From assembly GCA_050290245.1 (NCBI GenBank), contig JBNKHH010000024.1, positions 92,996 to 156,995 of the forward strand: a stretch of 64,000 nucleotides of DNA, given 5' to 3'. This document shows, one piece after another, positions 50,078 to 58,945 of the stretch. The notes beneath the pieces are model-generated. The model searched no databases and was not told the origin of the DNA. It saw nothing but the letters and a program-made list of their open reading frames with translations. The stretch's first letter is position 1, and each line of letters opens with the position of its first letter. Position numbers and translations under genes: made by a program. This stretch comes from JBNKHH01 sp050290245. GTDB lineage: Bacteria; Pseudomonadota; Alphaproteobacteria; Rhodobacterales; Rhodobacteraceae.

Positions 50078-51193
50078 ATGCCGCCCAAACGTCCAAGGGG
50101 CGCCGAACCTCTCCCGCTCAAGGTTGAAGAGGGCGCGCCCGATAAGGCAGATCCGGCCGATCTTTATGCGGCCCTGGATCTGGGCACGAATTCGTGCCGG
50201 ATGCTGATTGCCCAACCCAAGGGCAACCAGTTTCACGTCGTGGACAGCTTTTCCAAATCGGTGCAACTGGGGCAGGGGCTCGAGGCTTCGGGACGGCTGT
50301 CGCGCTCGGCCATGTACAGGACCGCGCAGGCGCTCAAGATTTGCCGCTCCAAGCTGGACAAGCACGACGTGAAGCGGATGCGCCTTGTGGCCACCGAGGC
50401 CTGCCGACGGGCCCAGAACGGTGAACGGTTCCTGGCGAACGTCGCTCGTGAGACCGGGTTGAAGCTGGAAATCATCAAGCCCGAAGAGGAGGCACGGCTG
50501 GCGGTGATTTCCTGCGCGCCGTTGGTTTCCGCAAAGACCGAGCAGCTCTTGGTGGTCGATATCGGGGGCGGATCGACCGAGCTGGTCTGGATCGACATAA
50601 GCCGGGTGCCAAAGGTCGAGCGGCCACGGGCGCTGATGCGGATCAATACCGGCTTTGTGTCTGACCCCGCTTCGCCGTTTCCGGCGGCGCAAGTGGTCGA
50701 CTGGATCTCGGTGCCACTGGGTGTGGCGACCTTGCGCGACCAGTTCAACGACGTGGAAAGTGACGCGGCGCGGTTTGCGCTGATGAGCTGGTATTTTGAG
50801 GAAAACCTGGCCGACTTCACACCCTATGAAGCGGAACAAACGCGCGAAGGGTTCCAAATTATCGGCACCTCCGGAACCGTTACAACGGTTGCGGCGAGTC
50901 ACCTGGGACTGCGCCGATATGACCGGTCAAAGGTAGACGGGCTGAGGATGACCTCGGACCAGATCGACAAGGTGATCCGCGATTATCTCGATCTTGGCCC
51001 CGAGGGACGGCGGAATGATCCCCGTATCGGCCGGGACCGGCACGCGCTGATCATGTCGGGCGCGGCAATCCTGCAAGCCTTGTTGCGGGTCTGGCCAACA
51101 GACCGGTTGTCAGTGGCCGACAGGGGGCTGCGCGAGGGCCTGTTGTACGCTCAGATGTCTGCGGATGGCGTTCTCGAGGACGCGGCCTACTAA
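50078..51193 (+). CDS. Ppx/GppA family exopolyphosphatase
   Basis: This 371-residue protein of the ASKHA fold has YAALDLGTNSCRMLIAQ and the phosphate-binding VVDIGGGSTELVW. The short form lacks the C-terminal HD domain. The family hydrolyses polyphosphate and/or pppGpp; which one cannot be said. GGAGGG precedes the ATG. Confidence 0.9.
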   Translation: MPPKRPRGAEPLPLKVEEGAPDKADPADLYAALDLGTNSCRMLIAQPKGNQFHVVDSFSKSVQLGQGLEASGRLSRSAMYRTAQALKICRSKLDKHDVKRMRLVATEACRRAQNGERFLANVARETGLKLEIIKPEEEARLAVISCAPLVSAKTEQLLVVDIGGGSTELVWIDISRVPKVERPRALMRINTGFVSDPASPFPAAQVVDWISVPLGVATLRDQFNDVESDAARFALMSWYFEENLADFTPYEAEQTREGFQIIGTSGTVTTVAASHLGLRRYDRSKVDGLRMTSDQIDKVIRDYLDLGPEGRRNDPRIGRDRHALIMSGAAILQALLRVWPTDRLSVADRGLREGLLYAQMSADGVLEDAAY

Positions 51194-51323
51194 CGCCGCA
51201 GTCAACTGCGCGACGGCCCAAATGGGGCGGAAAAGTGGCGCCCGTGTGATGAAAGCCCGGCGTAAATTCGACATTTATGGTAAACTTGCGGGGTGTTTTT
51301 AATCAGTACCGCGAGTTTGCATT

Positions 51324-53018
51324 ATGTCGGTAGAATTGTCTTTGAATACAGGTGCTTCCGCCTATGCGGATAGCGAAAATACTCTTTCGGACCTTGTTTT
51401 CGGTGCCCGGTACACAAGCTATCGGGACATCGATCGTTTCCTGGAACAAACCGATGATGCCAACCTTGGGTTGATTGTCTGGCCTGGGGGAACGCTCGCT
51501 GAAACGCGGGATGATCTGTACGGTTTCGGCTTTGACGAGCTGTATAATCCCGACAGCGGCAAGCCCGGACTTTCTGAGATGATGGCCATCGCGGTGGATC
51601 AGGGGACGGGTCTTTCCGTGATCCTTCCGACGGCGCGCTATGACGACGATCCCGAGGCGGTGCGCGCGGATATTCACGATTTCATGGGCGAACTTCTGGG
51701 GGGAGCGTTCGGCCCCTTGCCAGAACCGATGATTCTAGAAATCGGCAGCGAATATTACGGAAATTTCAGCGATGGTGCGACCACGGCAGCGGCGCAATAC
51801 GGGGCAGTTGCGGATATCATGGTGGCCGAGATTTCTCTGGCACTGGCCGATCCTTCGGTGAACCTTGTTGGCGCCGATGTCGCCATTGCGGTCCAGGCGG
51901 GCAAGACGTTGGAGGACGACGCCGATATTCGTGCGGAACTGTCAGAGACCGTGATCGCGAACACCGACATGCTGATTCACCATCGCTTTGCCTATCAGCC
52001 GCAGGGGATCGACGGCAGGATTGATGATCTGCAACTGATCCTAGAAAGCTGGGCAACAGACGGAGGCGACGCGCCGGACCTGTTCGTATCGGCCTGGAAT
52101 ACCGTGACGCTAACCCGCAACGAGATGCTGGACGACTATATCCGGTGGGAAGCGGATCGCGGCAATGATGTGCAGCGATCGGACGTGGATCTGGAAGGCC
52201 GGACGACAACAGAATTCGAGACCTATTGGCAGGACCGCCTGGACGACGCGGCTTATGGTCAGGAGCACGCGGCCTATATTCTGGAAAGCTTTCACAGCTA
52301 TGCCGAGGCGGGGATGGATGCCGCGTCGCTCTATGGGGTCGACCTCGTCCATCCCGGCCGGGTGAGCTGGGAGCAGGACGGCGTGGCCTATGACTTTGTC
52401 GGGGCCGAGATGCTTGAGATGATTTACGAAAGTGTCGGCGGCACCCATGTGATCGCCTCTGAGGCGGATTATGACCCGCAGGCCCCGGTTACGTCATACG
52501 CGTTCGAAAACGAAGACAAGCTGGTGGTTTTCCTTGCGGCCGGAAATGCGGCACCTGGTGAAGTGACTCTGGATCTCGAAGGGTTGGGCCTGACCTACGA
52601 ACAGGTCTGGGTCGAGCGGCTGACGGGAGAGACGCCCGAGGACTGGATGGCGATCTTCGGTATCGCCGATAACCCTGATGTGGACGAAAGCCCGGAGGCG
52701 GAGACCTATACCGTTGGTATTCGTGAAGTCGTTCAACCAGAGCTTGATAATGGCGGCCTCACCGTGTCGTTGGACTCGCCGCACGAGGTGATCCGCCTGG
52801 CCTTTGCCAAGACCGACGCCGGGGCAGCGGAGATCTCTTCCTGGGCCGAGGGAACAGGTGTCGATCTGAGCGATGTACCGTTTTTGCCGCCCGTCGATCC
52901 CAAACCGATGCCGCAGGATGAAGACGACGAGTTGAGCGATGATCTTGCTCTGCTGGCCGAGGCCGCTGGCGGCGGCGGCGGATTTGGCCTGCTCTTCGCG
53001 CTGTTGTTCCTGTTGTAG
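51324..53018 (+). CDS. Glycosidase-like (GH-A-type barrel) protein with altered catalytic motifs
   Basis: This acidic 564-residue protein has no N-terminal signal peptide. Its blocks LEIGSEYYGNF (E143), AAAQYGAVADIM and FVSAWNTV (A257) align by eye with those of GH39/arabinofuranosidase-like barrels, which read EIGNEYYG and SEWN. So the acid/base Glu follows Ser instead of Asn, and the nucleophile Glu appears as Ala. A C-terminal region of about 150 residues may be a beta domain. The end is a Gly5 run (549-553) plus a hydrophobic tail (FGLLFALLFLL), suggesting export or anchoring. No ribosome site is obvious. Function is unknown. Confidence 0.6.
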   Translation: MSVELSLNTGASAYADSENTLSDLVFGARYTSYRDIDRFLEQTDDANLGLIVWPGGTLAETRDDLYGFGFDELYNPDSGKPGLSEMMAIAVDQGTGLSVILPTARYDDDPEAVRADIHDFMGELLGGAFGPLPEPMILEIGSEYYGNFSDGATTAAAQYGAVADIMVAEISLALADPSVNLVGADVAIAVQAGKTLEDDADIRAELSETVIANTDMLIHHRFAYQPQGIDGRIDDLQLILESWATDGGDAPDLFVSAWNTVTLTRNEMLDDYIRWEADRGNDVQRSDVDLEGRTTTEFETYWQDRLDDAAYGQEHAAYILESFHSYAEAGMDAASLYGVDLVHPGRVSWEQDGVAYDFVGAEMLEMIYESVGGTHVIASEADYDPQAPVTSYAFENEDKLVVFLAAGNAAPGEVTLDLEGLGLTYEQVWVERLTGETPEDWMAIFGIADNPDVDESPEAETYTVGIREVVQPELDNGGLTVSLDSPHEVIRLAFAKTDAGAAEISSWAEGTGVDLSDVPFLPPVDPKPMPQDEDDELSDDLALLAEAAGGGGGFGLLFALLFLL

Positions 53019-53026
53019 CTTACAAG

Positions 53027-53055
53027 AAAAGGGCCGGCGCAGCGGCCGGCCCTTT
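53027..53055. terminator. Bidirectional terminator between the 564-aa protein and BI-1 genes
   Basis: GGGCCGGC and GCCGGCCC form a perfect 8-bp stem with a 6-nt loop, flanked by AAAA and TTT, between two convergent genes. Confidence 0.8.
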
Positions 53056-53077
53056 GTATTTATACCTGTTTTGCGAC

Positions 53078-53818
53078 TTATTCGCGGTTGCCCAGGAATT
53101 GCAGCAGGAACATGAACAGGTTGATGAAGTCGAGATAGAGGTTCAGCGCCCCCATGATTGCCGACTTGGCCAGCCATTCGCTGTCCATGGACTGAGCGTG
53201 CATGATGTAGTCGGTCTTGATCTTTTGGGTGTCATAGGCGGTGAGGCCAGCAAAGATCAAAACACCGATCACCGAGATGGCGAACGTCAGCGGACCCGAA
53301 GACATGAACATGTTGATGACCATGGCGATGATCAGGCCGATCAGGCCCATCATCAGGAACGAACCCATACCCGACAGGTCACGTTTCGTCGTGTAGCCCC
53401 AGAGGCTGAGGCCCGCGAAACCGGCCGAGGTGGCCAGGAAGGTCTGCGCGATCGAAGCGCCGGTGAAGGCCGCAAAGATCCACGAGATCGACAGGCCCAT
53501 TGCAGCGGCGAAGACGTAGAAGAAGGTCTGTGCGCCTGCGGCCGACAGCCGATTGATCATGCCGCCGAAGAGAAAGACCATGCCCAAAGGCAGGAACATG
53601 GCAATCCAGCCGAGAATGTTCGGCTGCAGAGTCATCGGATCGCGGAATATCGACAGAAGCTCGGGGCTTGATCCGACGGCCCAGGCAACAGCAGCTGTCA
53701 CCAGCATGCCCACGGACATGGTGCCGTACACCTTGTTCATGTGGGCGCGGAGGCCCTCGTCCATCGCGGCCGTCCGGGCACCTGTCGCGGTACTGCGGAT
53801 GGTCTCGTATTCAGCCAT
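53078..53818 (-). CDS. Bax inhibitor-1/YccA family membrane protein
   Basis: This 246-residue protein has seven membrane helices and the BI-1 signature (GLSLWGYTTKRDLSGMGSFL and the C-terminal YDTQKIK, LYLDFINLFMFLLQFLG). YccA modulates FtsH; BI-1 homologues leak calcium. The start MAEYETIRS has GGGAG 7 bp upstream. Confidence 0.93.
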   Translation of the reverse strand: MAEYETIRSTATGARTAAMDEGLRAHMNKVYGTMSVGMLVTAAVAWAVGSSPELLSIFRDPMTLQPNILGWIAMFLPLGMVFLFGGMINRLSAAGAQTFFYVFAAAMGLSISWIFAAFTGASIAQTFLATSAGFAGLSLWGYTTKRDLSGMGSFLMMGLIGLIIAMVINMFMSSGPLTFAISVIGVLIFAGLTAYDTQKIKTDYIMHAQSMDSEWLAKSAIMGALNLYLDFINLFMFLLQFLGNRE

Positions 53819-53955
53819 AAGTTTTGCTCCCGAAGAGTTGCGTATCTGAAAGGCCGGATGAATTGCCGGCCACATGGCTAGATATTGGCAGGTGCGGGCG
53901 AATTTTCAACTCTTCGGGAGGTAAAAACGAAGTGTTTTGCTAAGAATTTGTGATC

Positions 53956-54183
53956 TTAGCGCAACCACCGTTCCGGCGCGTCCCAAACCGGGCGGCGGGC
54001 TTCGCGCTCGGCTTCGCTTGCACTAAGGCCCATATCTGCAAGGCGATCGGCGTCCATTTCTGCCAACGCGCGGCGCTCTTTGTGGATTGCCTGGAGTTCC
54101 ACGAGGCGAGCAATGAGCGTTTTCCCGGTCAAAAACGGAGCGGGGAAGAAGCGGGTCAGCGCTGTTTTCATTGTCGTTGTCAT
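53956..54183 (-). CDS. DUF1127 domain protein
   Basis: This 75-residue protein ends with the DUF1127 motif (RRALAEMDADRLADMGLSASEAEREA). It starts 123 bp from the divergent lysR gene and has AAGGAGAT 5 bp before the ATG. Proteins of this family affect small-RNA and phosphate or carbon metabolism in some alphaproteobacteria; VtlR-type LysR regulators control several. Confidence 0.85.
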   Translation of the reverse strand: MTTTMKTALTRFFPAPFLTGKTLIARLVELQAIHKERRALAEMDADRLADMGLSASEAEREARRPVWDAPERWLR

Positions 54184-54211
54184 GGCGATCTCCTTTCGTT
54201 TTCCTGATGCG

Positions 54212-54229
54212 TTGATGTTCGTACATCAA
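54212..54229. promoter_or_regulatory. Palindrome between DUF1127 and lysR genes
   Basis: TTGATGT-TCGT-ACATCAA is a perfect 7-bp dyad with 4-nt centre. It fits a LysR-type T-N11-A box and lies between the divergent genes, 29 bp before the DUF1127 start. Confidence 0.5.
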
Positions 54230-54291
54230 ATCGCTTGATGGATATGACATTCTGAGATACATTTTGGAAACGAATTATTCTGAACGCTCAC

Positions 54292-54306
54292 ATCAAAAAG
54301 ATTGAT
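54292..54306. promoter_or_regulatory. Half-site pair at the lysR start
   Basis: ATCAA-N5-TTGAT ends directly before the lysR ATG. The half-sites match those of the 54212 palindrome in reverse order, a possible autoregulation site. Confidence 0.35.
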
Positions 54307-55176
54307 ATGCCAAGAAACCTCGATCTGACTGCTCTTCGTTCTTTTGTCGCTGTGGCCGATACCGGCGGGGTGACAAAGGCCTCGTCCGTGCTGAACCTGA
54401 CCCAATCTGCCGTATCGATGCAGCTGAAACGGCTCGAAGAGAGTCTTGGTCAAAATTTGCTGGATCGTAGCGGCCGCAAAATCGCGCTGACATCGGCGGG
54501 TGAACAGCTTTTGAGCTATGGCAGGCGTCTCTTGGCGCTGAATGACGAGGTTCTCAGCCGCATGACAGACGACGCCTACGAGGGGGTGCTGGTGCTGGGA
54601 GTGCCATCGGATATCGTCTATCCCTCGATTCCGCCGGTGCTTCGTTTGTTCAGCAATGAGCATCCACGCATGCGGGTTCAATTGGTGTCGTCCTATACAG
54701 TGCGGCTGAAGGACATGTTCGAAAGCGGCGAATGCGATCTGATCCTGACAACGGAAGACAACTGCGATCCGGGAGGTGAGACCCTCGCCGAAGTCCCTCT
54801 GATCTGGTACGGCGCCAAGGACGGCACCTCGTGGCAAAAGCGGCCGATCCCATTGGCCTCGCAGCCCCAGTGCCAGTTTCGAAAGGGCATGATCGACGCA
54901 CTGGACGCGGCCGGCATTGCCTGGGAAATGGCGGTGGATTCGCAGTCTTCGCGCACCATCGAAGCGACAGTAACCGCCGACCTTGCGGTTCAGGCTCAAC
55001 TCGCCGGCTCGGCGCCGCAGCTTCAGCAGGTGCCTCACGGAGGCGTCTTGCCCGACCTGGGGACCCGGAAGATCAACCTTTATGTCGCCCATCCCGCCAA
55101 GAGCGAGGTGCTGCACGATCTGGCCAATCTGGTGCGCCGGTCCTACCAGGCGCCGACGCTGGCGCTCACAGCGTAA
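54307..55176 (+). CDS. LysR family transcriptional regulator
   Basis: This 289-residue LTTR has an N-terminal winged HTH (LRSFVAVADTGGVTKASSVLNLTQSAVSMQLKRLE region) and a substrate-binding-type effector domain. It is divergent from the DUF1127 gene, the arrangement seen for VtlR-like regulators. It overlaps the convergent MDR gene by 11 bp. Confidence 0.92.
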   Translation: MPRNLDLTALRSFVAVADTGGVTKASSVLNLTQSAVSMQLKRLEESLGQNLLDRSGRKIALTSAGEQLLSYGRRLLALNDEVLSRMTDDAYEGVLVLGVPSDIVYPSIPPVLRLFSNEHPRMRVQLVSSYTVRLKDMFESGECDLILTTEDNCDPGGETLAEVPLIWYGAKDGTSWQKRPIPLASQPQCQFRKGMIDALDAAGIAWEMAVDSQSSRTIEATVTADLAVQAQLAGSAPQLQQVPHGGVLPDLGTRKINLYVAHPAKSEVLHDLANLVRRSYQAPTLALTA

Positions 55177-56134
55177 GTACGACCTTGCCCGTAGCCTTGC
55201 GGCTGCGCAAAAGCTCAAGGCCGTCGGCCAACTGGTTTATGGGCAGGACGTGGCTTATGTGCGGGCGGATGCGGCCCTCTGAGTGCCACTGCATCAGCTC
55301 AGCCAGGCTGCCGGTCAGATGCGCAGGGGCAAAGCTGCGATAGCCGCCCCAATAAAAGCCGATCACATCGATATTCTTGACCAAAAGGTGGTTGGCCCGG
55401 ATGACCGGAACGTCTCCGCTGGCAAAGCCGATGACCAGATAGCGCCCTTCGGGGGCGAGGCATCGTAGGGCGGCCTCCCCCGATGCGCCGCCAACAGGAT
55501 CATAGACCACGTGGATCGGGCCTTGCTCTTTAAGCGCGCCACGCAGGTCTTCGGTACGAGCGTCAATTGTCTCATCCGCCCCGGCAGCACGGGCAGCCGC
55601 CTGTTTCGCTTCGCCCCGCGCGACCGCGATGACGCGGGCGCCAATGGCCTTCCCGATCTCGACGGCCGTCAGCCCCACGCCGCCGGCTGCGCCAAGGACC
55701 AGCAGCGTTTCGCCGGCCCTGAGCCGTGCACGCCGCGTCAGGCCCAGATGTGAGGTGCCGTAGGCGATCGGGAAGGCGGCGGCGGTCGTGTCGTCCATCG
55801 ACTCCGGGATGGTCATGCAACGGTTTGCATCGACAACCAACTCCTCTGCCAGCCCGCCGTGGCCGCAAAACGACGTGACTCGCTGGCCTGGCGCGAATCC
55901 TTTGGTATTGGAGCCAGCCTCGATGACCCGGCCGGATATTTCCATCCCCGGTACAAACGGCAAAGGTGGAGTGTCCTGATAGGTGCCCTCAATCATGAGC
56001 AGATCAGCGAAATTCAGCGCGCAGGCGCCGACTTTCACGCGCAGCGAGTCGGGTGCCAGGCTGGGGCGCGAGATTGGCTGCCAAGTCGGCAAAATACCGT
56101 GGTTTTCTACAACCATTCCGTGGGGATGATGCAT
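55166..56134 (-). CDS. NADPH:quinone oxidoreductase family protein (MDR)
   Basis: This 322-residue protein has the GroES-like domain and Rossmann motif LLVLGAAGGVGLTAVEIGKA, typical of zinc-independent quinone oxidoreductases that reduce quinones or alkenals with NADPH. The start MHHPHGM was chosen by an AGGG upstream; a Met six codons in is an alternative. Codons upstream in the same frame are not supported. Confidence 0.88.
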   Translation of the reverse strand: MHHPHGMVVENHGILPTWQPISRPSLAPDSLRVKVGACALNFADLLMIEGTYQDTPPLPFVPGMEISGRVIEAGSNTKGFAPGQRVTSFCGHGGLAEELVVDANRCMTIPESMDDTTAAAFPIAYGTSHLGLTRRARLRAGETLLVLGAAGGVGLTAVEIGKAIGARVIAVARGEAKQAAARAAGADETIDARTEDLRGALKEQGPIHVVYDPVGGASGEAALRCLAPEGRYLVIGFASGDVPVIRANHLLVKNIDVIGFYWGGYRSFAPAHLTGSLAELMQWHSEGRIRPHISHVLPINQLADGLELLRSRKATGKVVLTL

Positions 56135-56297
56135 GTCGAGCAAGCCCTGAAAAGTGATCGCCGGGACTATAGGTGAGCTGTGCCGATCATGGTACCCATT
56201 GTAAAACACGCTTGAGTATAGTAGCATCCGAGAGTTCTCTGCCAGGTTGCAAACTGCCGTTTTTGTGAATTTGAGTGGGATTTTGCCCCGAAAAAGC

Positions 56298-56309
56298 GTC
56301 AGGCCTGAC
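56298..56309. promoter_or_regulatory. GTCAGGCCTGAC palindrome upstream of the HTH gene
   Basis: A perfect 12-bp dyad lies 69 bp before the HTH gene in a 243-bp intergenic region that otherwise holds only AT-rich stretches and no gene. It may be an operator. Confidence 0.35.
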
Positions 56310-56377
56310 CAAAAAGACAACTATTCATAAGCCAGCTTTGGGCGCATACCTGCTTTAGGTTGAAAAGGGAGCCTACA

Positions 56378-56755
56378 ATGAAGCACCCGGTTGACGTGCA
56401 TGTTGGAAAGAGAATTCGCCATCGTAGATGGCTGGTCGGCATGACTCAGCAGCAACTTGCTGAAAAAGTCGGGATCAAATTCCAGCAGATCCAGAAATAT
56501 GAAACAGGCATGAACCGTGTCTCTGCGTCCCGACTTTGGGATATCGCAGCGTCACTGAGCGTTCCTGTCAGTTTCTTCTTTGAGGGCTTGAGTGAAGATC
56601 AGCAGAAAGAAACCGCTGGTATTCAGGCCGATGTGCCCTTGGACTTGTTGAAAGACAAGGAAGCGCTGGAACTTGTCCGGTCGTATTATTCGATCCCCGA
56701 AACGCAACGCCGGCGTCTTTTCGAGTTGGCACGTGTTTTGAGCGACGCGGCCTGA
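56378..56755 (+). CDS. XRE family HTH regulator, PraR-like
   Basis: This 125-residue protein has an HTH domain (residues 8-65, MTQQQLAEKVGIKFQQIQKYE) and a C-terminal helix pair (LELVRSYYSIPETQRRRLFELARVL). This layout is that of alphaproteobacterial PraR/RSP-type regulators. The ATG at 56378 has AAGGGAG 7 bp upstream. Confidence 0.88.
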   Translation: MKHPVDVHVGKRIRHRRWLVGMTQQQLAEKVGIKFQQIQKYETGMNRVSASRLWDIAASLSVPVSFFFEGLSEDQQKETAGIQADVPLDLLKDKEALELVRSYYSIPETQRRRLFELARVLSDAA

Positions 56756-56825
56756 GCTACGTCGAACTTGACGGCACCTGATGCGCTGCCTAGGCCAAGG
56801 TTGGCAGGCAGCGCGAGGTAAGCAG

Positions 56826-57617
56826 GTGAGCAATCAATCCTACGATTTCGGTGAGCTTTGGACGGTTGCGGATCGTCTGGCGGATGAAGCGCGCGTGGAA
56901 ACACTGCGCTACTTTCGTTCGTCGGGTTTGCAGACCGAGAGCAAGCGGGAGGATTTTGATCCCGTAACCGTGGCCGACCGCAATGCCGAGGCGGCGATGC
57001 GCGCGGTTTTGAAAGAGATGCGGCCGCAGGATGCAATCCTGGGTGAAGAGTACGGGAAAACAGAGGGGACGTCCGGTCTGACCTGGGTTCTCGACCCTAT
57101 TGACGGCACGCGTGGTTTCATCAGCGGGACGCCGACCTGGGGGGTGTTGATCGCACTGTCAAATAGCACCGGCCCGATTCTCGGTGTGATTGACCAGCCC
57201 TATATCGGCGAGCGATTTTGTGGTGGCGGCGGTCGGGCCGAGCTTACCGGGCCACATGGTGGCAGATCGTTGCAGGTCGGTGCGGTAACCGATCTGTCCG
57301 ATGCGACCCTGTTCACGACCTTCCCGGAGGTTGGCACCGCCGATGAGGGGGCGGCCTTCCGGCGGGTGGCCGAGAAAGTTCAGCTCACGCGTTACGGTTG
57401 TGATTGTTATGCCTATGCCTTGCTTGCAGCTGGACAGATCGACCTTGTGATAGAGGCGGGACTGCAGGCCTACGACATCCAGGCCCCGATTGCGGTGATC
57501 GAGGCAGCGGGCGGTATCGTCACCGATTGGCAGGGGAAACCCGTCCATGAGGGCGGGCGTGTTCTGGCGGCGGCAACGCCTGAATTGCACCGGGCGGCAA
57601 TGGAGCTCTTGCGGTGA
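56826..57617 (+). CDS. hisN: Histidinol-phosphatase / inositol-monophosphatase family protein
   Basis: This 263-residue phosphatase has the metal motifs GEEYG, LDPIDGTRGF and YDIQAPIAVIEAAGG. HisN removes phosphate from histidinol phosphate; related members act on myo-inositol phosphate. The GTG start has a GAGG site 7 bp upstream, whereas the ATG 15 codons earlier would add unmatched residues. Its stop overlaps the GTG of the next gene. Confidence 0.85.
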   Translation: MSNQSYDFGELWTVADRLADEARVETLRYFRSSGLQTESKREDFDPVTVADRNAEAAMRAVLKEMRPQDAILGEEYGKTEGTSGLTWVLDPIDGTRGFISGTPTWGVLIALSNSTGPILGVIDQPYIGERFCGGGGRAELTGPHGGRSLQVGAVTDLSDATLFTTFPEVGTADEGAAFRRVAEKVQLTRYGCDCYAYALLAAGQIDLVIEAGLQAYDIQAPIAVIEAAGGIVTDWQGKPVHEGGRVLAAATPELHRAAMELLR

Positions 57618-58945
57618 CGCGCCGCCTGCTGAGAAATGCCGATTGTGTCCTGACCATGGATGGGACCGAGCTTGCTCATGCGGATGTCCTGATCGAGGGC
57701 GGGGTTGTTTCAGCCGTCGGTGCCGGGTTGGATGCCGCAGGCGCAGAAGTAGTCGATGCGTCGGGCTGCCTCGTCACGCCGGGCCTGGTGAACACGCACC
57801 ATCATCTGTACCAGACCTTGACCAGGACCGTGCCCGGTGCGCAGGACGCGCTTTTGTTCGGCTGGTTGCAACGGCTCTACCCAATCTGGGCGCGCTTTAC
57901 GCCTGAAGACATGCGGCTTTCGGCGACGCTAGGGTTGGCCGAGTTGGCCATGGCGGGCTGCACGACGAGTTCTGATCACTTGTATCTTTTCCCCAATGGG
58001 GCGCGGCTGGACGACACCATCGAAGCGGCGGTTGAAATCGGCCTGAGATTCCATCCGACCCGGGGCGCCATGTCGATCGGCGAAAGCGCTGGCGGCCTGC
58101 CGCCCGATCAGCTTGTCGAGCGCGAGGAGGATATCCTGGAGGATTGCCTGCGCGTGATCGATGCGTTCCACGATTCGCGCGAAGGTGCGATGGTGCGTGT
58201 CGGTGTGGCGCCGTGCTCGCCCTTTTCGGTCAGTCGCGAATTGATGCGGGACGCGGCAATCCTGGCGCGTGATAAGGGCGTCCGGTTGCACACGCATCTG
58301 GCAGAGAATGACGAGGATATCGCCTATTCGCTGGAAAGGTTCGGATGCCGGCCAGGGCAGTACGCCGAGGACCTGGGCTGGACCGGCGACGACGTCTGGC
58401 ATGCGCACTGCGTGAAGTTAGACAGCCAAGAGATTGATTTATTTTCTAGAACGGGGACCGCGGTCGCGCATTGCCCGTGCTCGAATTGCCGGCTTGGGTC
58501 CGGTATCGCTCCGGTCAGGGCGATGAGAGATGCAGGCGTGATTGTGGGGTTGGGGGTCGATGGCTCGGCCTCGAACGATCAGGCAAGTCTCGTGGGCGAG
58601 GCGCGGCAGGCGATGTTGTTGCAGCGTGTGGCACATGGTGCAGACGCTATGAGTGCGCGTGAAGCCCTGGAGATTGCTACCGTCGGTGGCGCAAAGGCAC
58701 TTGGACGCGACGACATCGGACGGATCAGGCCGGGTATGCGCGCAGACCTGGCGGTCTGGGATGTCACGGGTCTGGAGAGTGCGGGCAGTTGGGACAAGGC
58801 GGCCATTCTATTGGCCGGGCCGAGGGTCGTGAAGCATCTGTTCGTCGAGGGGCGCGCGGTGGTTCGGGATGGACGCTGCGAAACGGTGGATGTCGCGCGC
58901 GCCACAGAGCTGGCGCGAAAGGCCGTGGATCGGCTGGCAGCCTAG
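57614..58945 (+). CDS. 8-oxoguanine deaminase (amidohydrolase superfamily)
   Basis: This 443-residue enzyme has the metal sites NTHHHLYQTLTR, HTHLAEN, WHAHCVKL and GVDGSASND, all as in 8-oxoguanine deaminases that convert 8-oxoguanine to urate. The segment NTHHHLYQTLTRT distinguishes it from atrazine-type deaminases, though TRZ/ATZ relatives remain possible. GTG start overlaps the hisN stop (GTGA). Confidence 0.87.
   Translation: MTRRLLRNADCVLTMDGTELAHADVLIEGGVVSAVGAGLDAAGAEVVDASGCLVTPGLVNTHHHLYQTLTRTVPGAQDALLFGWLQRLYPIWARFTPEDMRLSATLGLAELAMAGCTTSSDHLYLFPNGARLDDTIEAAVEIGLRFHPTRGAMSIGESAGGLPPDQLVEREEDILEDCLRVIDAFHDSREGAMVRVGVAPCSPFSVSRELMRDAAILARDKGVRLHTHLAENDEDIAYSLERFGCRPGQYAEDLGWTGDDVWHAHCVKLDSQEIDLFSRTGTAVAHCPCSNCRLGSGIAPVRAMRDAGVIVGLGVDGSASNDQASLVGEARQAMLLQRVAHGADAMSAREALEIATVGGAKALGRDDIGRIRPGMRADLAVWDVTGLESAGSWDKAAILLAGPRVVKHLFVEGRAVVRDGRCETVDVARATELARKAVDRLAA

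Noticed and set aside
54212..54229. FNR box reading of the TTGATGT palindrome
   Set aside because: The spacing between TTGAT and ATCAA is 8 bp, not 4; a LysR-type site fits better.
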